Part shown: positions 33,996 through 42,792 of the stretch, one piece after another
Layout of the letters: every line of letters starts with the position of its first letter
Position numbering within the stretch: the first letter of the stretch is position 1
Assembly: GCF_024380015.1 (NCBI RefSeq)
Contig: NZ_CP101508.1
Span: 2,108,902 to 2,172,901, forward strand
DNA: 64,000 bases
Reading direction: 5' to 3'
DNA from: Photobacterium atrarenae
GTDB lineage: Bacteria > Pseudomonadota > Gammaproteobacteria > Enterobacterales > Vibrionaceae
Notes under the pieces: generated by a model
The model's input: the letters and a program-made list of their open reading frames with translations, nothing else
The model's database searches: none
Told to the model about the DNA's origin: nothing
Program-made: the position numbers and the translations under genes

Positions 33996-34805
33996 TTACT
34001 TCCAGGAATAATAAAAATAATTGTCACAGTAGGCGTAAGGGTTATTTTCATTTTCAGCACATCGCGCAATATAGGTTCGCCCTAACCCATTGCTCTGCAA
34101 TTTATCTCCATAGTAAAAAATAAAGCGTTCATCCTTCGCACAAGACAGGCCCAGTTTGTCTCGCACAGCTTTAAAGTTCTTAATGTACTTTTCACCCATC
34201 GCACCGTTGATCATCAACTCCGGCGAGAACAGCTCACATAACCCGCTCTCCACCTCGGTCAGACTGACAACATGCAGCGAACGTTCGGTGATGATGGCCG
34301 TCCACAACAGCGCCAGAGCAGCGATAAACAATGTCGCACTGGCGATCATCCACTTGCGTTCCTGTTGCTCGGTTTGTGGCGGAAGCTGCGTCGCCTTACT
34401 CGCTTTGGCCAATGGCTCGGGTACGACCGCGGGGGCCGTATTCGCCTGCTGCAAGAGCGGATGCAACGGATTGTTATCCACCACCTCAAGGATCAGCTCG
34501 GGATTAAGCTCCAGTCGTCCACGGGGAATGGTGACAATCACATTCTCAATCCCGTAGCTGCGAAACGATTTTCTCAGCAAGCTCAGGTATTGGTTCAGGT
34601 TACTGTTGGATGAAATCAGGCCATTGTCATCCCATACCTTGGTCATCACTTCATCACGCGTCAGCACGCCCGGATGCTGAATTAAAAAAAACAATAATGC
34701 ATTGGCGGTAATGGAAAGTTGCGTATCGCTGGCGGCCTGGTCTTCAAGCTTTAGCGTGCCATCTATTGCGTCGTAATATAGAAACCCATTTATTTTATAC
34801 TTCAT
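33996..34805 (-). CDS. Membrane-anchored winged-helix regulator (ToxR/CadC type)
   Basis: 269 residues. Residues 1-105 form an OmpR-type winged helix (ITANALLFFLIQHPGVLTRDEVMTKVW and the recognition helix NSNLNQYLSLLRKSF). A Pro/Gln/Ala linker follows, one membrane helix at about 153-172, and a periplasmic domain with Cys residues near 189, 221, 248 and 259. Such proteins sense periplasmic signals and bind DNA from the membrane. It is coupled to the FidL-like gene. It lies about 1.3 kb upstream of the choline operon start, on the same strand, so it is a candidate regulator of that operon; this is inference. Confidence 0.88.
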   Translation of the reverse strand: MKYKINGFLYYDAIDGTLKLEDQAASDTQLSITANALLFFLIQHPGVLTRDEVMTKVWDDNGLISSNSNLNQYLSLLRKSFRSYGIENVIVTIPRGRLELNPELILEVVDNNPLHPLLQQANTAPAVVPEPLAKASKATQLPPQTEQQERKWMIASATLFIAALALLWTAIITERSLHVVSLTEVESGLCELFSPELMINGAMGEKYIKNFKAVRDKLGLSCAKDERFIFYYGDKLQSNGLGRTYIARCAENENNPYAYCDNYFYYSWK

Positions 34806-35318
34806 TGGTATAGGTTTTTCCTACTCAAAATGACCGCAATCCCCCACGCCTTTTCGCATTGTCATCCCGGTTTACACGCAAGCATCACGTCACCTGTATG
34901 CGTTGAAAAATGCCAAAGAAAATAACGCTCGTCGCTTCTGATTGGAGTGGGTATTCATCGGGGTAGATCATACCGCCAGGGCGCAAAATGGATTGTTGAT
35001 ACAGATCAAGAGAGCCTGGTCAGATGAGAGCACATACAGCGATTATGTCTACCAAGTCACATGAAACGGCTTACACTCTGGTGCGCACACCAGTCCGAAG
35101 TTTGACTCAAGACATTGTTGCTTTGTCCCTGAACGTCAACCCAGCCCACTTGCCAGCGTTCGGGGCAAACAAAAAGGACACCGCAGATGCAGGTGTCCTT
35201 TTTTCAACAGCTTGTTCGCGTGTCACACGATTTCTGTCGGTTCATATCGCTCAGCTCACCAAGCGCGCCCCCTTCAGGCTGTCAGCTCTGGGCAAGCAGC
35301 ACCAGGCAGGCAAGCCAG
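34806..35318. other. Intergenic region upstream of the CadC-type gene
   Basis: 513 bases. It contains the terminator at 35171-35203 and presumably the promoter of the CadC-type gene. Candidate reading frames here have no ribosome-binding site and no recognisable product. Confidence 0.5.
35166..35203. terminator. Rho-independent terminator after the glutaredoxin gene
   Basis: A perfect 12-bp stem AAAAAGGACACC / GGTGTCCTTTTT (35171-35182 and 35192-35203) has a 9-base loop. On the minus strand it ends in TTTTTGTTTG, about 115 bases past the glutaredoxin stop; on the plus strand it also ends in six T. Confidence 0.85.
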
Positions 35319-35627
35319 TTACAGCTCAAAATCACCAAAGGCGTCACCGTCAACCTGACGCGCCAAAAAAGCCACCAGATCGTCGTGACCACCAATGTAA
35401 TTGCCGTCCAGAAAGATTTGCGGCACTGTGCGGACCGTATTCCCCGTTTGCTGCTCAACAAAGTCGACCATGGTGGTTTTCGCCAGATCGGTTCCCAGCA
35501 CCAGCGTGGTATACGCCGTGCCGCGCTCATCCAGAATGGCTTTGGCTTTTACGCAAAATGGGCAGTTCGGCTGGGTGATCACCAGGTTCGGGTAACTTGC
35601 CAGCTGTTCAAAGGTCATATCAGACAT
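35319..35627 (-). CDS. Glutaredoxin family protein
   Basis: 102-residue thioredoxin-fold protein. The active site is NCPFC (Cys22, Cys25), followed by the TVPQIFLDGNYIGGHDDL block that holds the cis-Pro and glutathione-binding Gly-Gly-Asp. It is a dithiol glutaredoxin by motif and would reduce disulfides with glutathione. It is separate from the radical SAM gene upstream (105-base gap) and stands before a strong terminator. Confidence 0.92.
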   Translation of the reverse strand: MSDMTFEQLASYPNLVITQPNCPFCVKAKAILDERGTAYTTLVLGTDLAKTTMVDFVEQQTGNTVRTVPQIFLDGNYIGGHDDLVAFLARQVDGDAFGDFEL

Positions 35628-35732
35628 ACGCTTTCATCTTCATCTCAGGAAAATCCGGATCGCTAAGGTTAAGGAAAGACAGCTTGTCTGACAAGGCCCG
35701 CTTATGGTAAATCGAACAAGAAGGGGCTCTGT

Positions 35733-36809
35733 TCAGGCGATTTTGACCGGGATGCGATGGCGGCCGAACTGCTTTGGCGCAGCAAAATGACCGGCGATCT
35801 GATAACCGCAATAAGTACAGGCACCACTGTCGGTCAGGGCACAATCACCCAGCTCATACCAGTTGCGGACCAGCACTTTGCTATGACACCCCGGGCAATA
35901 GGTACTATCGCCCGCTTCATCGAAAATATTGCCGACATAGGCATAATGAATGCCGTTGGCCAGTGCGATCTCCCGCGCCCGCTTGACCGTCTCCGGCGGG
36001 GTCCGGGGTTTATCGAGCATCTTAAAGTCGGGATGAAACGCACTGAAATGGATTGGCACATCCGGGCCAAGATTATCCGCCACCCACCGGGTCAGCTGCT
36101 CCAGCTCCACCGAGCTGTCATTTTCATCCGGGATCAGCAGGGTGGTAATTTCAAACCAGACATTCGTTTCATGTTTCAGGTACAGCAAGGTATCGAGCAC
36201 CGGCGCCAGATGACCGCTACAGATTTTATGATAAAAACGCTCGGTAAACGCCTTGAGGTCGATATTGGCGGCATCCATATCGCGATAGAATGCCACCCGG
36301 GGTTGATCACAGATATAGCCGGCACTGACCGCCACGCTGTGGATCCCCAGTTCGTGGCAGGCCTGGGCACAGTCGACCGCATACTCCATAAAAATCACCG
36401 GATCGTTATAGGTGAAGGCAATGCTGTCACAACCATAACGCTGGGCGGCGCGGGCAATTTGTTCCGGCATGGCGGTGGACCCTAACGTATCGATTTGCCG
36501 CGACTTACTGATGCTCCAGTTCTGGCAAAACTTACACCCCAGGTTGCATCCGGCCGTCCCGAACGACAACACGGAGCTGCCGGGATAATAATGATTGAGC
36601 GGTTTTTTTTCGATCGGATCGATACAGAACCCGCTGGAGCGACCATAGCTGGTCAGCACAATTTCACCATCTTTGGCCTGTCTGACAAAACAGGCACCCC
36701 GTTTTCCATCCCGTAACCGACAATGGCGCGGACATACATCGCAAATCACCCGGCCATCTTCCAGACGGTGCCAGTAATCAGTTTTAAAAAATTCAGGAGG
36801 TTGGTGCAT
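35733..36809 (-). CDS. amrS: AmmeMemoRadiSam system radical SAM enzyme
   Basis: 358-residue radical SAM protein. The cluster motif is Cys88, Cys92, Cys95 (GCNLGCKFC). An N-terminal CDVCPRHC block (Cys23, 26, 30, with Cys40) and a C-terminal CPGC...CTYCG pair suggest extra metal sites. PflA-like core blocks (FTYNDPVIF, SAGYICDQP, DLKAF) are present. The substrate is unknown. It is divergent from amrB and amrA, its constant partners in the AmmeMemoRadiSam set, across a 72-base region with a palindrome. Confidence 0.93.
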   Translation of the reverse strand: MHQPPEFFKTDYWHRLEDGRVICDVCPRHCRLRDGKRGACFVRQAKDGEIVLTSYGRSSGFCIDPIEKKPLNHYYPGSSVLSFGTAGCNLGCKFCQNWSISKSRQIDTLGSTAMPEQIARAAQRYGCDSIAFTYNDPVIFMEYAVDCAQACHELGIHSVAVSAGYICDQPRVAFYRDMDAANIDLKAFTERFYHKICSGHLAPVLDTLLYLKHETNVWFEITTLLIPDENDSSVELEQLTRWVADNLGPDVPIHFSAFHPDFKMLDKPRTPPETVKRAREIALANGIHYAYVGNIFDEAGDSTYCPGCHSKVLVRNWYELGDCALTDSGACTYCGYQIAGHFAAPKQFGRHRIPVKIA

Positions 36810-36840
36810 AGAACACCCCTCAGCAGATAATTTTATTCCT

Positions 36841-36856
36841 ATACTAAATATAGTAT
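36841..36856. promoter_or_regulatory. Palindrome in the amrS-amrB divergent promoter
   Basis: ATACTA-AATA-TAGTAT gives symmetrical -10-like hexamers on both strands (TATACT, TATAGT), flanked by CC and GG. It may be a shared promoter or operator for the divergent genes. Confidence 0.4.
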
Positions 36857-36881
36857 TGGCAAAAATAACCGCGTGATTTCT

Positions 36882-37670
36882 ATGAATATTCGCCCGCCGG
36901 CCGTTGCTGGGAGCTTTTATGATAAGTCCCCGGAAAACCTACAGTCTCAGCTGAGTCACTGGCTTGAGCCGAATCCGCCGATGCCAGAAAACATCCGGGC
37001 CATGATTGTTCCGCATGCCGGTTATATCTACTCCGGCAAAGTGGCGGCGGATGCGTATCGCCACCTGAAGTCACAGGCAGCCACGATCAGCAAGATCATC
37101 CTGGTTGGCCCCAGCCACCGGTATTATTTCAAAGGGTGTGCTCTGCCCGCGGCCCGTTATTTCTCGACCCCGTTGGGCGACGTGCCAATTGACAGACAAA
37201 GTGTTGAAAAGCTGAGCCAAATAGATGATATTCATATCTCAGATGAAGCACATGCCTTCGAGCACTGTCTGGAAGTTCAGTTGCCGTTTCTGCAAACCTG
37301 TTTAAAAAAATTCAGTTTACTGCCGCTCTTAACCAGTGATGTTTCCCCAACTGCCGTTGCCCGGATCCTTGACTCAATCTGGCAAGGCGACCAAACCCTG
37401 TTGGTGATCAGCAGCGATCTCAGCCACTATCATCCCTATGCGCAAGCACAGCAGATAGACAGCAAGACCTGTGATTTAATCGAACATTACCGGCCGTCGC
37501 TGAGACCGGAGCAGGCCTGTGGCTCGACCGGCATTAACGCCTTACTGCAACTTGCAAAACAGCGCCATTATCAACTAACCCGAATAACACGAAAAAATTC
37601 CGGTGATACCGCCGGGGATAAGGAGAGAGTTGTTGGATATGTCAGTTACCTCGTCTCAGAAACTCAATAA
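36882..37670 (+). CDS. amrB: AmmeMemoRadiSam system protein B (MEMO1 family)
   Basis: 262-residue MEMO1-family protein. The three metal-site residues known from human MEMO1 are conserved: His45 (VPHAGYIYSG), His79 (VGPSHRYYF) and Cys213 (ACGSTGINALL). The fold resembles class III extradiol dioxygenases. I chose the ATG giving MNIRPPAVAGSFY; a GTG three codons earlier is possible and neither has a strong ribosome-binding site. It overlaps amrA. Biochemical function in bacteria is unknown to me. Confidence 0.92.
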   Translation: MNIRPPAVAGSFYDKSPENLQSQLSHWLEPNPPMPENIRAMIVPHAGYIYSGKVAADAYRHLKSQAATISKIILVGPSHRYYFKGCALPAARYFSTPLGDVPIDRQSVEKLSQIDDIHISDEAHAFEHCLEVQLPFLQTCLKKFSLLPLLTSDVSPTAVARILDSIWQGDQTLLVISSDLSHYHPYAQAQQIDSKTCDLIEHYRPSLRPEQACGSTGINALLQLAKQRHYQLTRITRKNSGDTAGDKERVVGYVSYLVSETQ

Positions 37671-38244
37671 AGGAGAGCTTACGCAGCTACTGGACGTTGC
37701 GCGTGAGTCCATTCGCGGCCATTTTTCAGATGAACTGCCCCGCCCACCCCAGCTTGATCTGTACGGAAAAAAGCTGCTGCGGCCGGGCGCCTGCTTCGTT
37801 ACTCTCGAGGTCGATGGTGAGCTGCAGGGCTGCCTCGGCACTGTGACGGCCAACGAGCCCCTGGTGCTGGAAGTACACAACAAGGCCCGGGACAGCGCGT
37901 ACCAGGATCGGCGCTTTATGCCGCTGACGGAAGAGCAGTTGGACCGGCTGATGATCGAGGTCTCGGTACTGTCTGAGCCGCAAGCGCTTGAGGTCGAATC
38001 GGAGCAAGCGCTGATAGACTACCTGGAAAATCATCGCGATGGTGTCATTCTGTCAGATCATCACTTACAAGCGCTGTTTTTACCCCAGGTGTGGCAGCAG
38101 CTGCCGACTCCTGAGGTTTTTCTCCGCCACCTGAAGCAGAAGGCAGGCTGGCCGGCAAACTACTGGTCCGACACCCTTACCGTCAAAACCTTTACCGTCA
38201 CCAGTATAAAAGGCCGCTATTTCCAGCTTTCGGATGCCTTCTGA
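37639..38244 (+). CDS. amrA: AmmeMemoRadiSam system protein A (AMMECR1 family)
   Basis: 201-residue AMMECR1-domain protein. The family signature LQGCLGTV lies near residue 60, followed by NKARDSAYQDRRFMPLT. It begins inside amrB (32-base overlap); the start may instead be a TTG a few codons earlier, which is better placed relative to AAGGAG. The gene closes the amrB-amrA unit. The function is unknown; the constant association with AmrB and the radical SAM enzyme suggests a shared reaction. Confidence 0.92.
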   Translation: MSVTSSQKLNKGELTQLLDVARESIRGHFSDELPRPPQLDLYGKKLLRPGACFVTLEVDGELQGCLGTVTANEPLVLEVHNKARDSAYQDRRFMPLTEEQLDRLMIEVSVLSEPQALEVESEQALIDYLENHRDGVILSDHHLQALFLPQVWQQLPTPEVFLRHLKQKAGWPANYWSDTLTVKTFTVTSIKGRYFQLSDAF

Positions 38245-38279
38245 TGCCCGTACCGCAGATCTGACTCTGTGTTGTTATT

Positions 38280-39419
38280 CTAGTGCAACGGTTTCTGACG
38301 CGGCTCACGAGGGATCAAGCCGTAAGGTACGGCAGTAAACAGTTCGGGCTGGCCCGCTACGGTCGGGACGGCACGCGCACCCTGCCAGTCCAGCAACATA
38401 ATGGCCAGCACGTTGCGGTGCTCCCCTTTATCCAAGTCGGTTTCACCTTTTACTGACGGGATTAACCCGGCCTGACGGTCGATACCTTGCTGAATGGCCC
38501 GGCGGGTTTTCTCGACTACAGGATCGGACTCCAGCCCTGCCAGCAGGAAGTTGATCCCCACTTCAGCGATCACATCTTCTTTGGTTCGGGCCAGGATCGT
38601 GTCGATATTGCGGCGATAGTAATCAAAAATCCACTGGAACTCTTTCTCGCTCACCGGATGCTGATAATAGCCGGACGCGGCAAACACGATATGGGTCAAC
38701 CCGTATATTTTGTTCATGTATTGCTGCTCACTCAGCGTGGCGTCCTGCGAGTCCGGATAAGTTGCCTTGAACGCCTCGATAAACTCGGCCACCACATCCT
38801 GCTCCCCCAATTGCTTGAGCCAGTACACCTGATTCGCCAGCTGCGCCGCCCACGCCCGGATCATCGCCGGATCCGTCGCATATTCGATGAAATCATAACG
38901 GCGGATCACCTCACGCAGAGTCGCATCTTCCCGGTGCTTCAACCCGTACTCATCCGCCCGAGCCATTGAACCCAACAACCCGATCCCTAAATATAAGTAC
39001 TCCGGCTTAGTTTTCGTCACTTCATATCTGAGCTTGCTGCGCTCGCCCGTCTTCTTCCGATAATTGCTGATTTTCTTTTCTGCATATTGACGGATTTGAG
39101 CCGAGGTATGCACCTCAGCGGCAAACTTATTGAGGCGGCTGGCAACCCGGGCCATGTCGTTCCAGATCGCGGTTGCGTATTTATCATCCTGGGTCTGACG
39201 ATACATCCGCAATCCGTAATGGCCCAGGGTATAAGGCGGCAAAGTATAGAGTTCAGATTCAAAAGTAGCTTTGATGAGCGCGGCGTCCTGGTCAAAAGTA
39301 TGTGCAATCTGGCCGGACCGGGCCGTGCTGTCCGGTAAACCCGATGAGGCAACTTCGGCCCGGACGCCATTTGAAAATAAAGAGACGCAGAGTAACAGGG
39401 CAACGCTTAATGATTTCAT
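38280..39419 (-). CDS. Secreted DUF3541-type protein
   Basis: 379-residue exported protein. The signal peptide covers residues 1-21 (hydrophobic core SLSVALLLCVSLF, cleavage near VRAEV). The mature part is helical, without visible catalytic motifs, and resembles DUF3541 proteins known from Vibrionaceae. AAGGAG lies 7 bases before the chosen ATG; an upstream in-frame start would include that ribosome-binding site inside the coding region. It is convergent with amrA and probably a single gene. Confidence 0.8.
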   Translation of the reverse strand: MKSLSVALLLCVSLFSNGVRAEVASSGLPDSTARSGQIAHTFDQDAALIKATFESELYTLPPYTLGHYGLRMYRQTQDDKYATAIWNDMARVASRLNKFAAEVHTSAQIRQYAEKKISNYRKKTGERSKLRYEVTKTKPEYLYLGIGLLGSMARADEYGLKHREDATLREVIRRYDFIEYATDPAMIRAWAAQLANQVYWLKQLGEQDVVAEFIEAFKATYPDSQDATLSEQQYMNKIYGLTHIVFAASGYYQHPVSEKEFQWIFDYYRRNIDTILARTKEDVIAEVGINFLLAGLESDPVVEKTRRAIQQGIDRQAGLIPSVKGETDLDKGEHRNVLAIMLLDWQGARAVPTVAGQPELFTAVPYGLIPREPRQKPLH

Positions 39420-39617
39420 AAACCTCTCCTTGGCGAACAATGACGAGCCTTACAATTCGCTATTGTTTCATATGAAAAGTACACCAATAACTGAATTAAG
39501 TGGGTATAAGTATTGGTAATCAATGCCAAATAACGCTAGCAAAAATAACAATCCATTCGTCAGCCCCGCGTCAAAAGCATTTCCCCGCTCATGCTGAATG
39601 TGATCCCATGCGCGAAT

Positions 39618-40241
39618 TTATTTCCCATTCGCCAGCGGATAAATGGTCCGGTAGGTCAGGTTCATCCGGGCGGACAAGGGCCGCTTGGACTTCGGGATCG
39701 CATGAGTCCAGTACTGCTGGGTGCTCCCGGCCATGATCAGCAATGACCCCGCCGACAACTCGAACGTTACCTTCTGTTTACTTTGCAAATGCTTCAACAC
39801 AAAGCGCCGGGTTTCGCCCAGACTGACCGACGCAATCACCGGCTGTGGTCCCAGTTCAGGCTCATTATCCTGATGCCAGCCCATCGAATCCTGACCGTCG
39901 CGATACAGATTCGCCAGCACCGAGTTAAAAGACTGATCGCACACCGTTTCACACGCTGACTTGATGCGGAGCAACGTCGGTGTCCAGGGCGCCGGGGGCA
40001 GCGTCAAACCAGAATAGGTATAGGCGGCTTCACCACACCAGGCCTGCAACCGGGGCTGCCAGACTTCACGGCCAAAGAGGCGGATTTTCTCCTGTTGCCA
40101 GTCCAGCTCTTGCCGCAGTTGCTCAAAATAAGTTTGTGCTTGCGAAGCAGAAAAGAACATCGGTGCCCAGTACAACCGGCCATCGGGAATGTCGAGCCAC
40201 TCGCCCGATGCTGGCGGTGGGAACAGGGACAAGTTTTCCAT
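39618..40241 (-). CDS. AlkB-like 2-oxoglutarate/Fe(II) dioxygenase
   Basis: 207-residue AlkB-family protein. The iron ligands His123 and Asp125 (GWHQDNE) and His180 (YWTHAIP), plus the 2-oxoglutarate Arg pair in SARMNLTYR (about 192 and 198), are conserved. Family members remove alkyl groups from DNA or RNA bases by oxidation. It heads a minus-strand cluster of nucleic-acid-related genes (EEP phosphatase, DEDDh nuclease, macrodomain), but 63 bases separate it from the next gene. Confidence 0.92.
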   Translation of the reverse strand: MENLSLFPPPASGEWLDIPDGRLYWAPMFFSASQAQTYFEQLRQELDWQQEKIRLFGREVWQPRLQAWCGEAAYTYSGLTLPPAPWTPTLLRIKSACETVCDQSFNSVLANLYRDGQDSMGWHQDNEPELGPQPVIASVSLGETRRFVLKHLQSKQKVTFELSAGSLLIMAGSTQQYWTHAIPKSKRPLSARMNLTYRTIYPLANGK

Positions 40242-40304
40242 CAGGTTTCACCTTCTCCAGCGTGCAAACCCTGCCCTGTGCAAAGTTCGCTCTATCTACA
40301 GACA

Positions 40305-41450
40305 TTAAGCCACATCCGGACCGGCATTGAGACGAATATCGACCCACACCAGCCGGTGATCCGAGCCGGCCTGCGCCCGTGGCCGCCCCTGTTCATCACA
40401 AATCAGATGACGAAGCGGGTCTTTCTTATCCGGCCAGAACACGCCCGACTGGAGCACATCCAGATTGGACGACGGCAGCACATAATCGAGACGCAGCCCC
40501 GCCAGGTGTGTCCACTCCGTCGCCCGTCCCTGGCGCGGCTGCCAGGGCAGGTGAAAGCGACCACCGAGACTTTTCGGAGTCAGTTTACCGGCGCTGACCT
40601 GACGGTGGATCCGCGGATGCAACAGCAACCGTCGGATCCCGGCTTTGATGCCGTCGCCGTCAGCCATATCAGCATTGAGATCTCCCAGCACCACAAACTT
40701 ATCGTCAGCGGCCAGTCCGCCGCGCGCTCCCCAATCATCGCGCAGCCAGGGGGCGTGATCGATAATGTCCGTCAGCAGCCGTAGCTCATCATGGTTGCGC
40801 CGGGCATTGCGCTTTTCTTCCCCGTCAAACACCGGTGGTGTCGGGTGGCAACAAAGCAGGTTGAGTTGCTGCGCCCCCACCTGCACCGGGACCAGAACAT
40901 GATTTTTCGACGACAACCGCAGTACCTCTCGGGCTTGCGGACTGTAATAGTCAGCCGGCATCAGGTGATCCGGCAGATCCTGCCAGCGCCATTGCTGCCA
41001 GCTGCGGATCTGCGCCTCCTGCAACGGATAGCGAGACAAGAGCACAAAACTAAAATGGCCATGATGCTCGCCAAACCCCAGTCCGTCTCCCGGCAGCGTT
41101 CGCTCCCCGTCACCATCCAAATCATACGGGCTGAGCAAGCCGGTATTGGTCGGCGGACAATAGCGATAGGGGTATGCGATCGGCTGCTGCTGATGCTGGC
41201 CGCGCTCCAGGTAATGGCGACAAAAGTTCGCCAGGCTGCCGTCATCGCCGCCAGTTCCCGGGTGATCAAATTCACAAAGCATCAGGACATCGGGCCGGAT
41301 GTGCTGAATAATGGCAGCCAATCGGCGCAGTCGGGGCTCCTCCGCCGTCGCCGTTTGAGCCAGGATCGCCCCCGGCTCAGGCAAAGACATGGAAACGTTG
41401 AATACGGCACACCGCAGGCGGGTTGAAGTTGCAGCGGGATCAGAGAACAA
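40305..41450 (-). CDS. Endonuclease/exonuclease/phosphatase family protein
   Basis: 381-residue protein of the EEP superfamily. Metal and catalytic blocks visible: RCAVFNVSM near the N-terminus, LMLCEFDH (Glu), CCHPTPP (His), VVLGDLNADM (Asp-x-Asn) and the final SDHRLVWVDI. No signal peptide is obvious. Substrates in the family range from DNA to inositol phosphates and sphingomyelin, so the target is open. The start is uncertain: the reading begins with TTG, and the next ATG would remove the conserved first strand. Confidence 0.85.
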   Translation of the reverse strand: MFSDPAATSTRLRCAVFNVSMSLPEPGAILAQTATAEEPRLRRLAAIIQHIRPDVLMLCEFDHPGTGGDDGSLANFCRHYLERGQHQQQPIAYPYRYCPPTNTGLLSPYDLDGDGERTLPGDGLGFGEHHGHFSFVLLSRYPLQEAQIRSWQQWRWQDLPDHLMPADYYSPQAREVLRLSSKNHVLVPVQVGAQQLNLLCCHPTPPVFDGEEKRNARRNHDELRLLTDIIDHAPWLRDDWGARGGLAADDKFVVLGDLNADMADGDGIKAGIRRLLLHPRIHRQVSAGKLTPKSLGGRFHLPWQPRQGRATEWTHLAGLRLDYVLPSSNLDVLQSGVFWPDKKDPLRHLICDEQGRPRAQAGSDHRLVWVDIRLNAGPDVA

Positions 41451-41537
41451 AGGCGTCTACCAGCAAAGAAACAAACGAAAATTCTAGCGGCTCCCATCCC
41501 GAAGGGAAAGCACCGCCTGAAATTTCATCGACTTGGA

Positions 41538-42038
41538 TCAGAGCTCAGCCGGGTTATTGACCAGCAGGGAAATGGCCTGACGAATTTGCTGCGCATCGTG
41601 CATCGCGCGGTGCTTGGTCGGTCCGAGCTCTTCCAGGGCCAGCTGAAACTGGATGCGGTCAATTCCGTTTTCCTGCATCAGCCAGTGGCCGATTTCCGTC
41701 AGGGTAAACGATGGCCGCATATGCGCAGCCTGATAGAGACGCCCGAGCCAGAACAGATCCCACTGGCTGTCACAAAACACATATTCATACTGGCCGAGCA
41801 CCGCATTGAGGTGAAGACAGACTTCAACAACCTGCCAGCCCTCTTGGTAGAGCTCCTGACGTGAGATTTGGTGGATTTCCTGCTCCGCATATTCATCCCA
41901 GTATTGCCAGACACCACTGGCCGTCTGCGGATTGATCAAAAGACTATGACCGTGGCCGTCTGGTAATGAATAGCCGACTTCAATCGGATAAGACTGATCG
42001 GATAAGCCCGATGCTTCAAAATCTAAAGTTGCCCACAT
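41538..42038 (-). CDS. DEDDh-type 3'-5' exonuclease
   Basis: 166-residue exonuclease-like protein. Motif I is LDFEASGL (Asp6, Glu8), motif II lies around FCDSQWDLFWL (Asp90 or Asp94), and motif III is HRAMHD (His143, Asp148). This is the DEDDh arrangement of DnaQ/RNase T relatives. I chose the ATG with GGGAG 7 bases upstream; a longer frame adds a Ser/Arg-rich leader with no ribosome-binding site. Substrate (DNA or RNA) is undetermined. Confidence 0.87.
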   Translation of the reverse strand: MWATLDFEASGLSDQSYPIEVGYSLPDGHGHSLLINPQTASGVWQYWDEYAEQEIHQISRQELYQEGWQVVEVCLHLNAVLGQYEYVFCDSQWDLFWLGRLYQAAHMRPSFTLTEIGHWLMQENGIDRIQFQLALEELGPTKHRAMHDAQQIRQAISLLVNNPAEL

Positions 42039-42243
42039 TGCACTCTCCCTGATGCTTATTTGATTTCGGTCGTCTCTGCTACGGCGACATCCTGTCACAA
42101 CACTCAGAGCACGACCTGTGCAGTTGCCCGATGGCATCCCTTGGCCTGAACCAGGGAAAACGAACTACACATTAACTTTAGACGCTATTGTTTCTGAAAA
42201 CGGAAAAATGCGAGGGTGGCTCACTTTTGATACGCCCGTTTTG

Positions 42244-42744
42244 TTATGCCAAAAGAGACTGATAGCGCTTGAGATCCTCATTATCAAAACAAACAAAATA
42301 AACCACATCCATCCCATTGTCGGCCACTGCCCCCTTCACGGTCGCCACAGCGATATCCGCTGCAAGATCTTTGGGGAAGTGGTAAACGCCGGTGCTGATA
42401 CAGGGAAACGCAATGCTCTTTGCCCCGTGCCGCCGGGCCAGTTCTAGTGATCTGCGATAGCAGTTTGCCAGCAAGGTTACTTCTTCATGTTTTCCGCCAT
42501 GCCACACCGGGCCCACGGCATGAATGACATAGTTTGCCGGCAGTTGATAGCCCTGGGTCAGTTTGGCTTCTCCGGTCCGGCATCCACCCAGGGTTTGGCA
42601 TTCCGCCAGCAACTGTGGCCCAGCGGCCCGATGGATGGCACCATCCACGCCGCCGCCGCCCAATAACGACGAATTGGCCGCATTAACAATCGCATCCACC
42701 TCTACAGTGGTGATATCCGTTTGAATTGCAACTAGTCTGGTCAT
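42244..42744 (-). CDS. ymdB: Macrodomain ADP-ribose hydrolase (YmdB type)
   Basis: 166-residue macrodomain protein. The ADP-ribose-binding loops NAANSSLLGGGGVDGAIH (residues 22-39) and ISTGVYHFP are conserved, as is the Asp-Gly pair used for O-acetyl-ADP-ribose deacetylation. In Escherichia coli YmdB also modulates RNase III. It is divergent from mobB with a 48-base gap, so the two share a promoter region. Confidence 0.92.
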   Translation of the reverse strand: MTRLVAIQTDITTVEVDAIVNAANSSLLGGGGVDGAIHRAAGPQLLAECQTLGGCRTGEAKLTQGYQLPANYVIHAVGPVWHGGKHEEVTLLANCYRRSLELARRHGAKSIAFPCISTGVYHFPKDLAADIAVATVKGAVADNGMDVVYFVCFDNEDLKRYQSLLA

Positions 42745-42792
42745 AGGGTTTCCTTTAGGATAGGTGCATGTTTCTCACACGCTCTTAAGTCT

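Noticed and set aside
35024..35666. Two overlapping plus-strand frames between the CadC-type and glutaredoxin genes
   Set aside because: Both are mostly antisense to the glutaredoxin gene, cross a strong terminator hairpin and have no recognisable domains.
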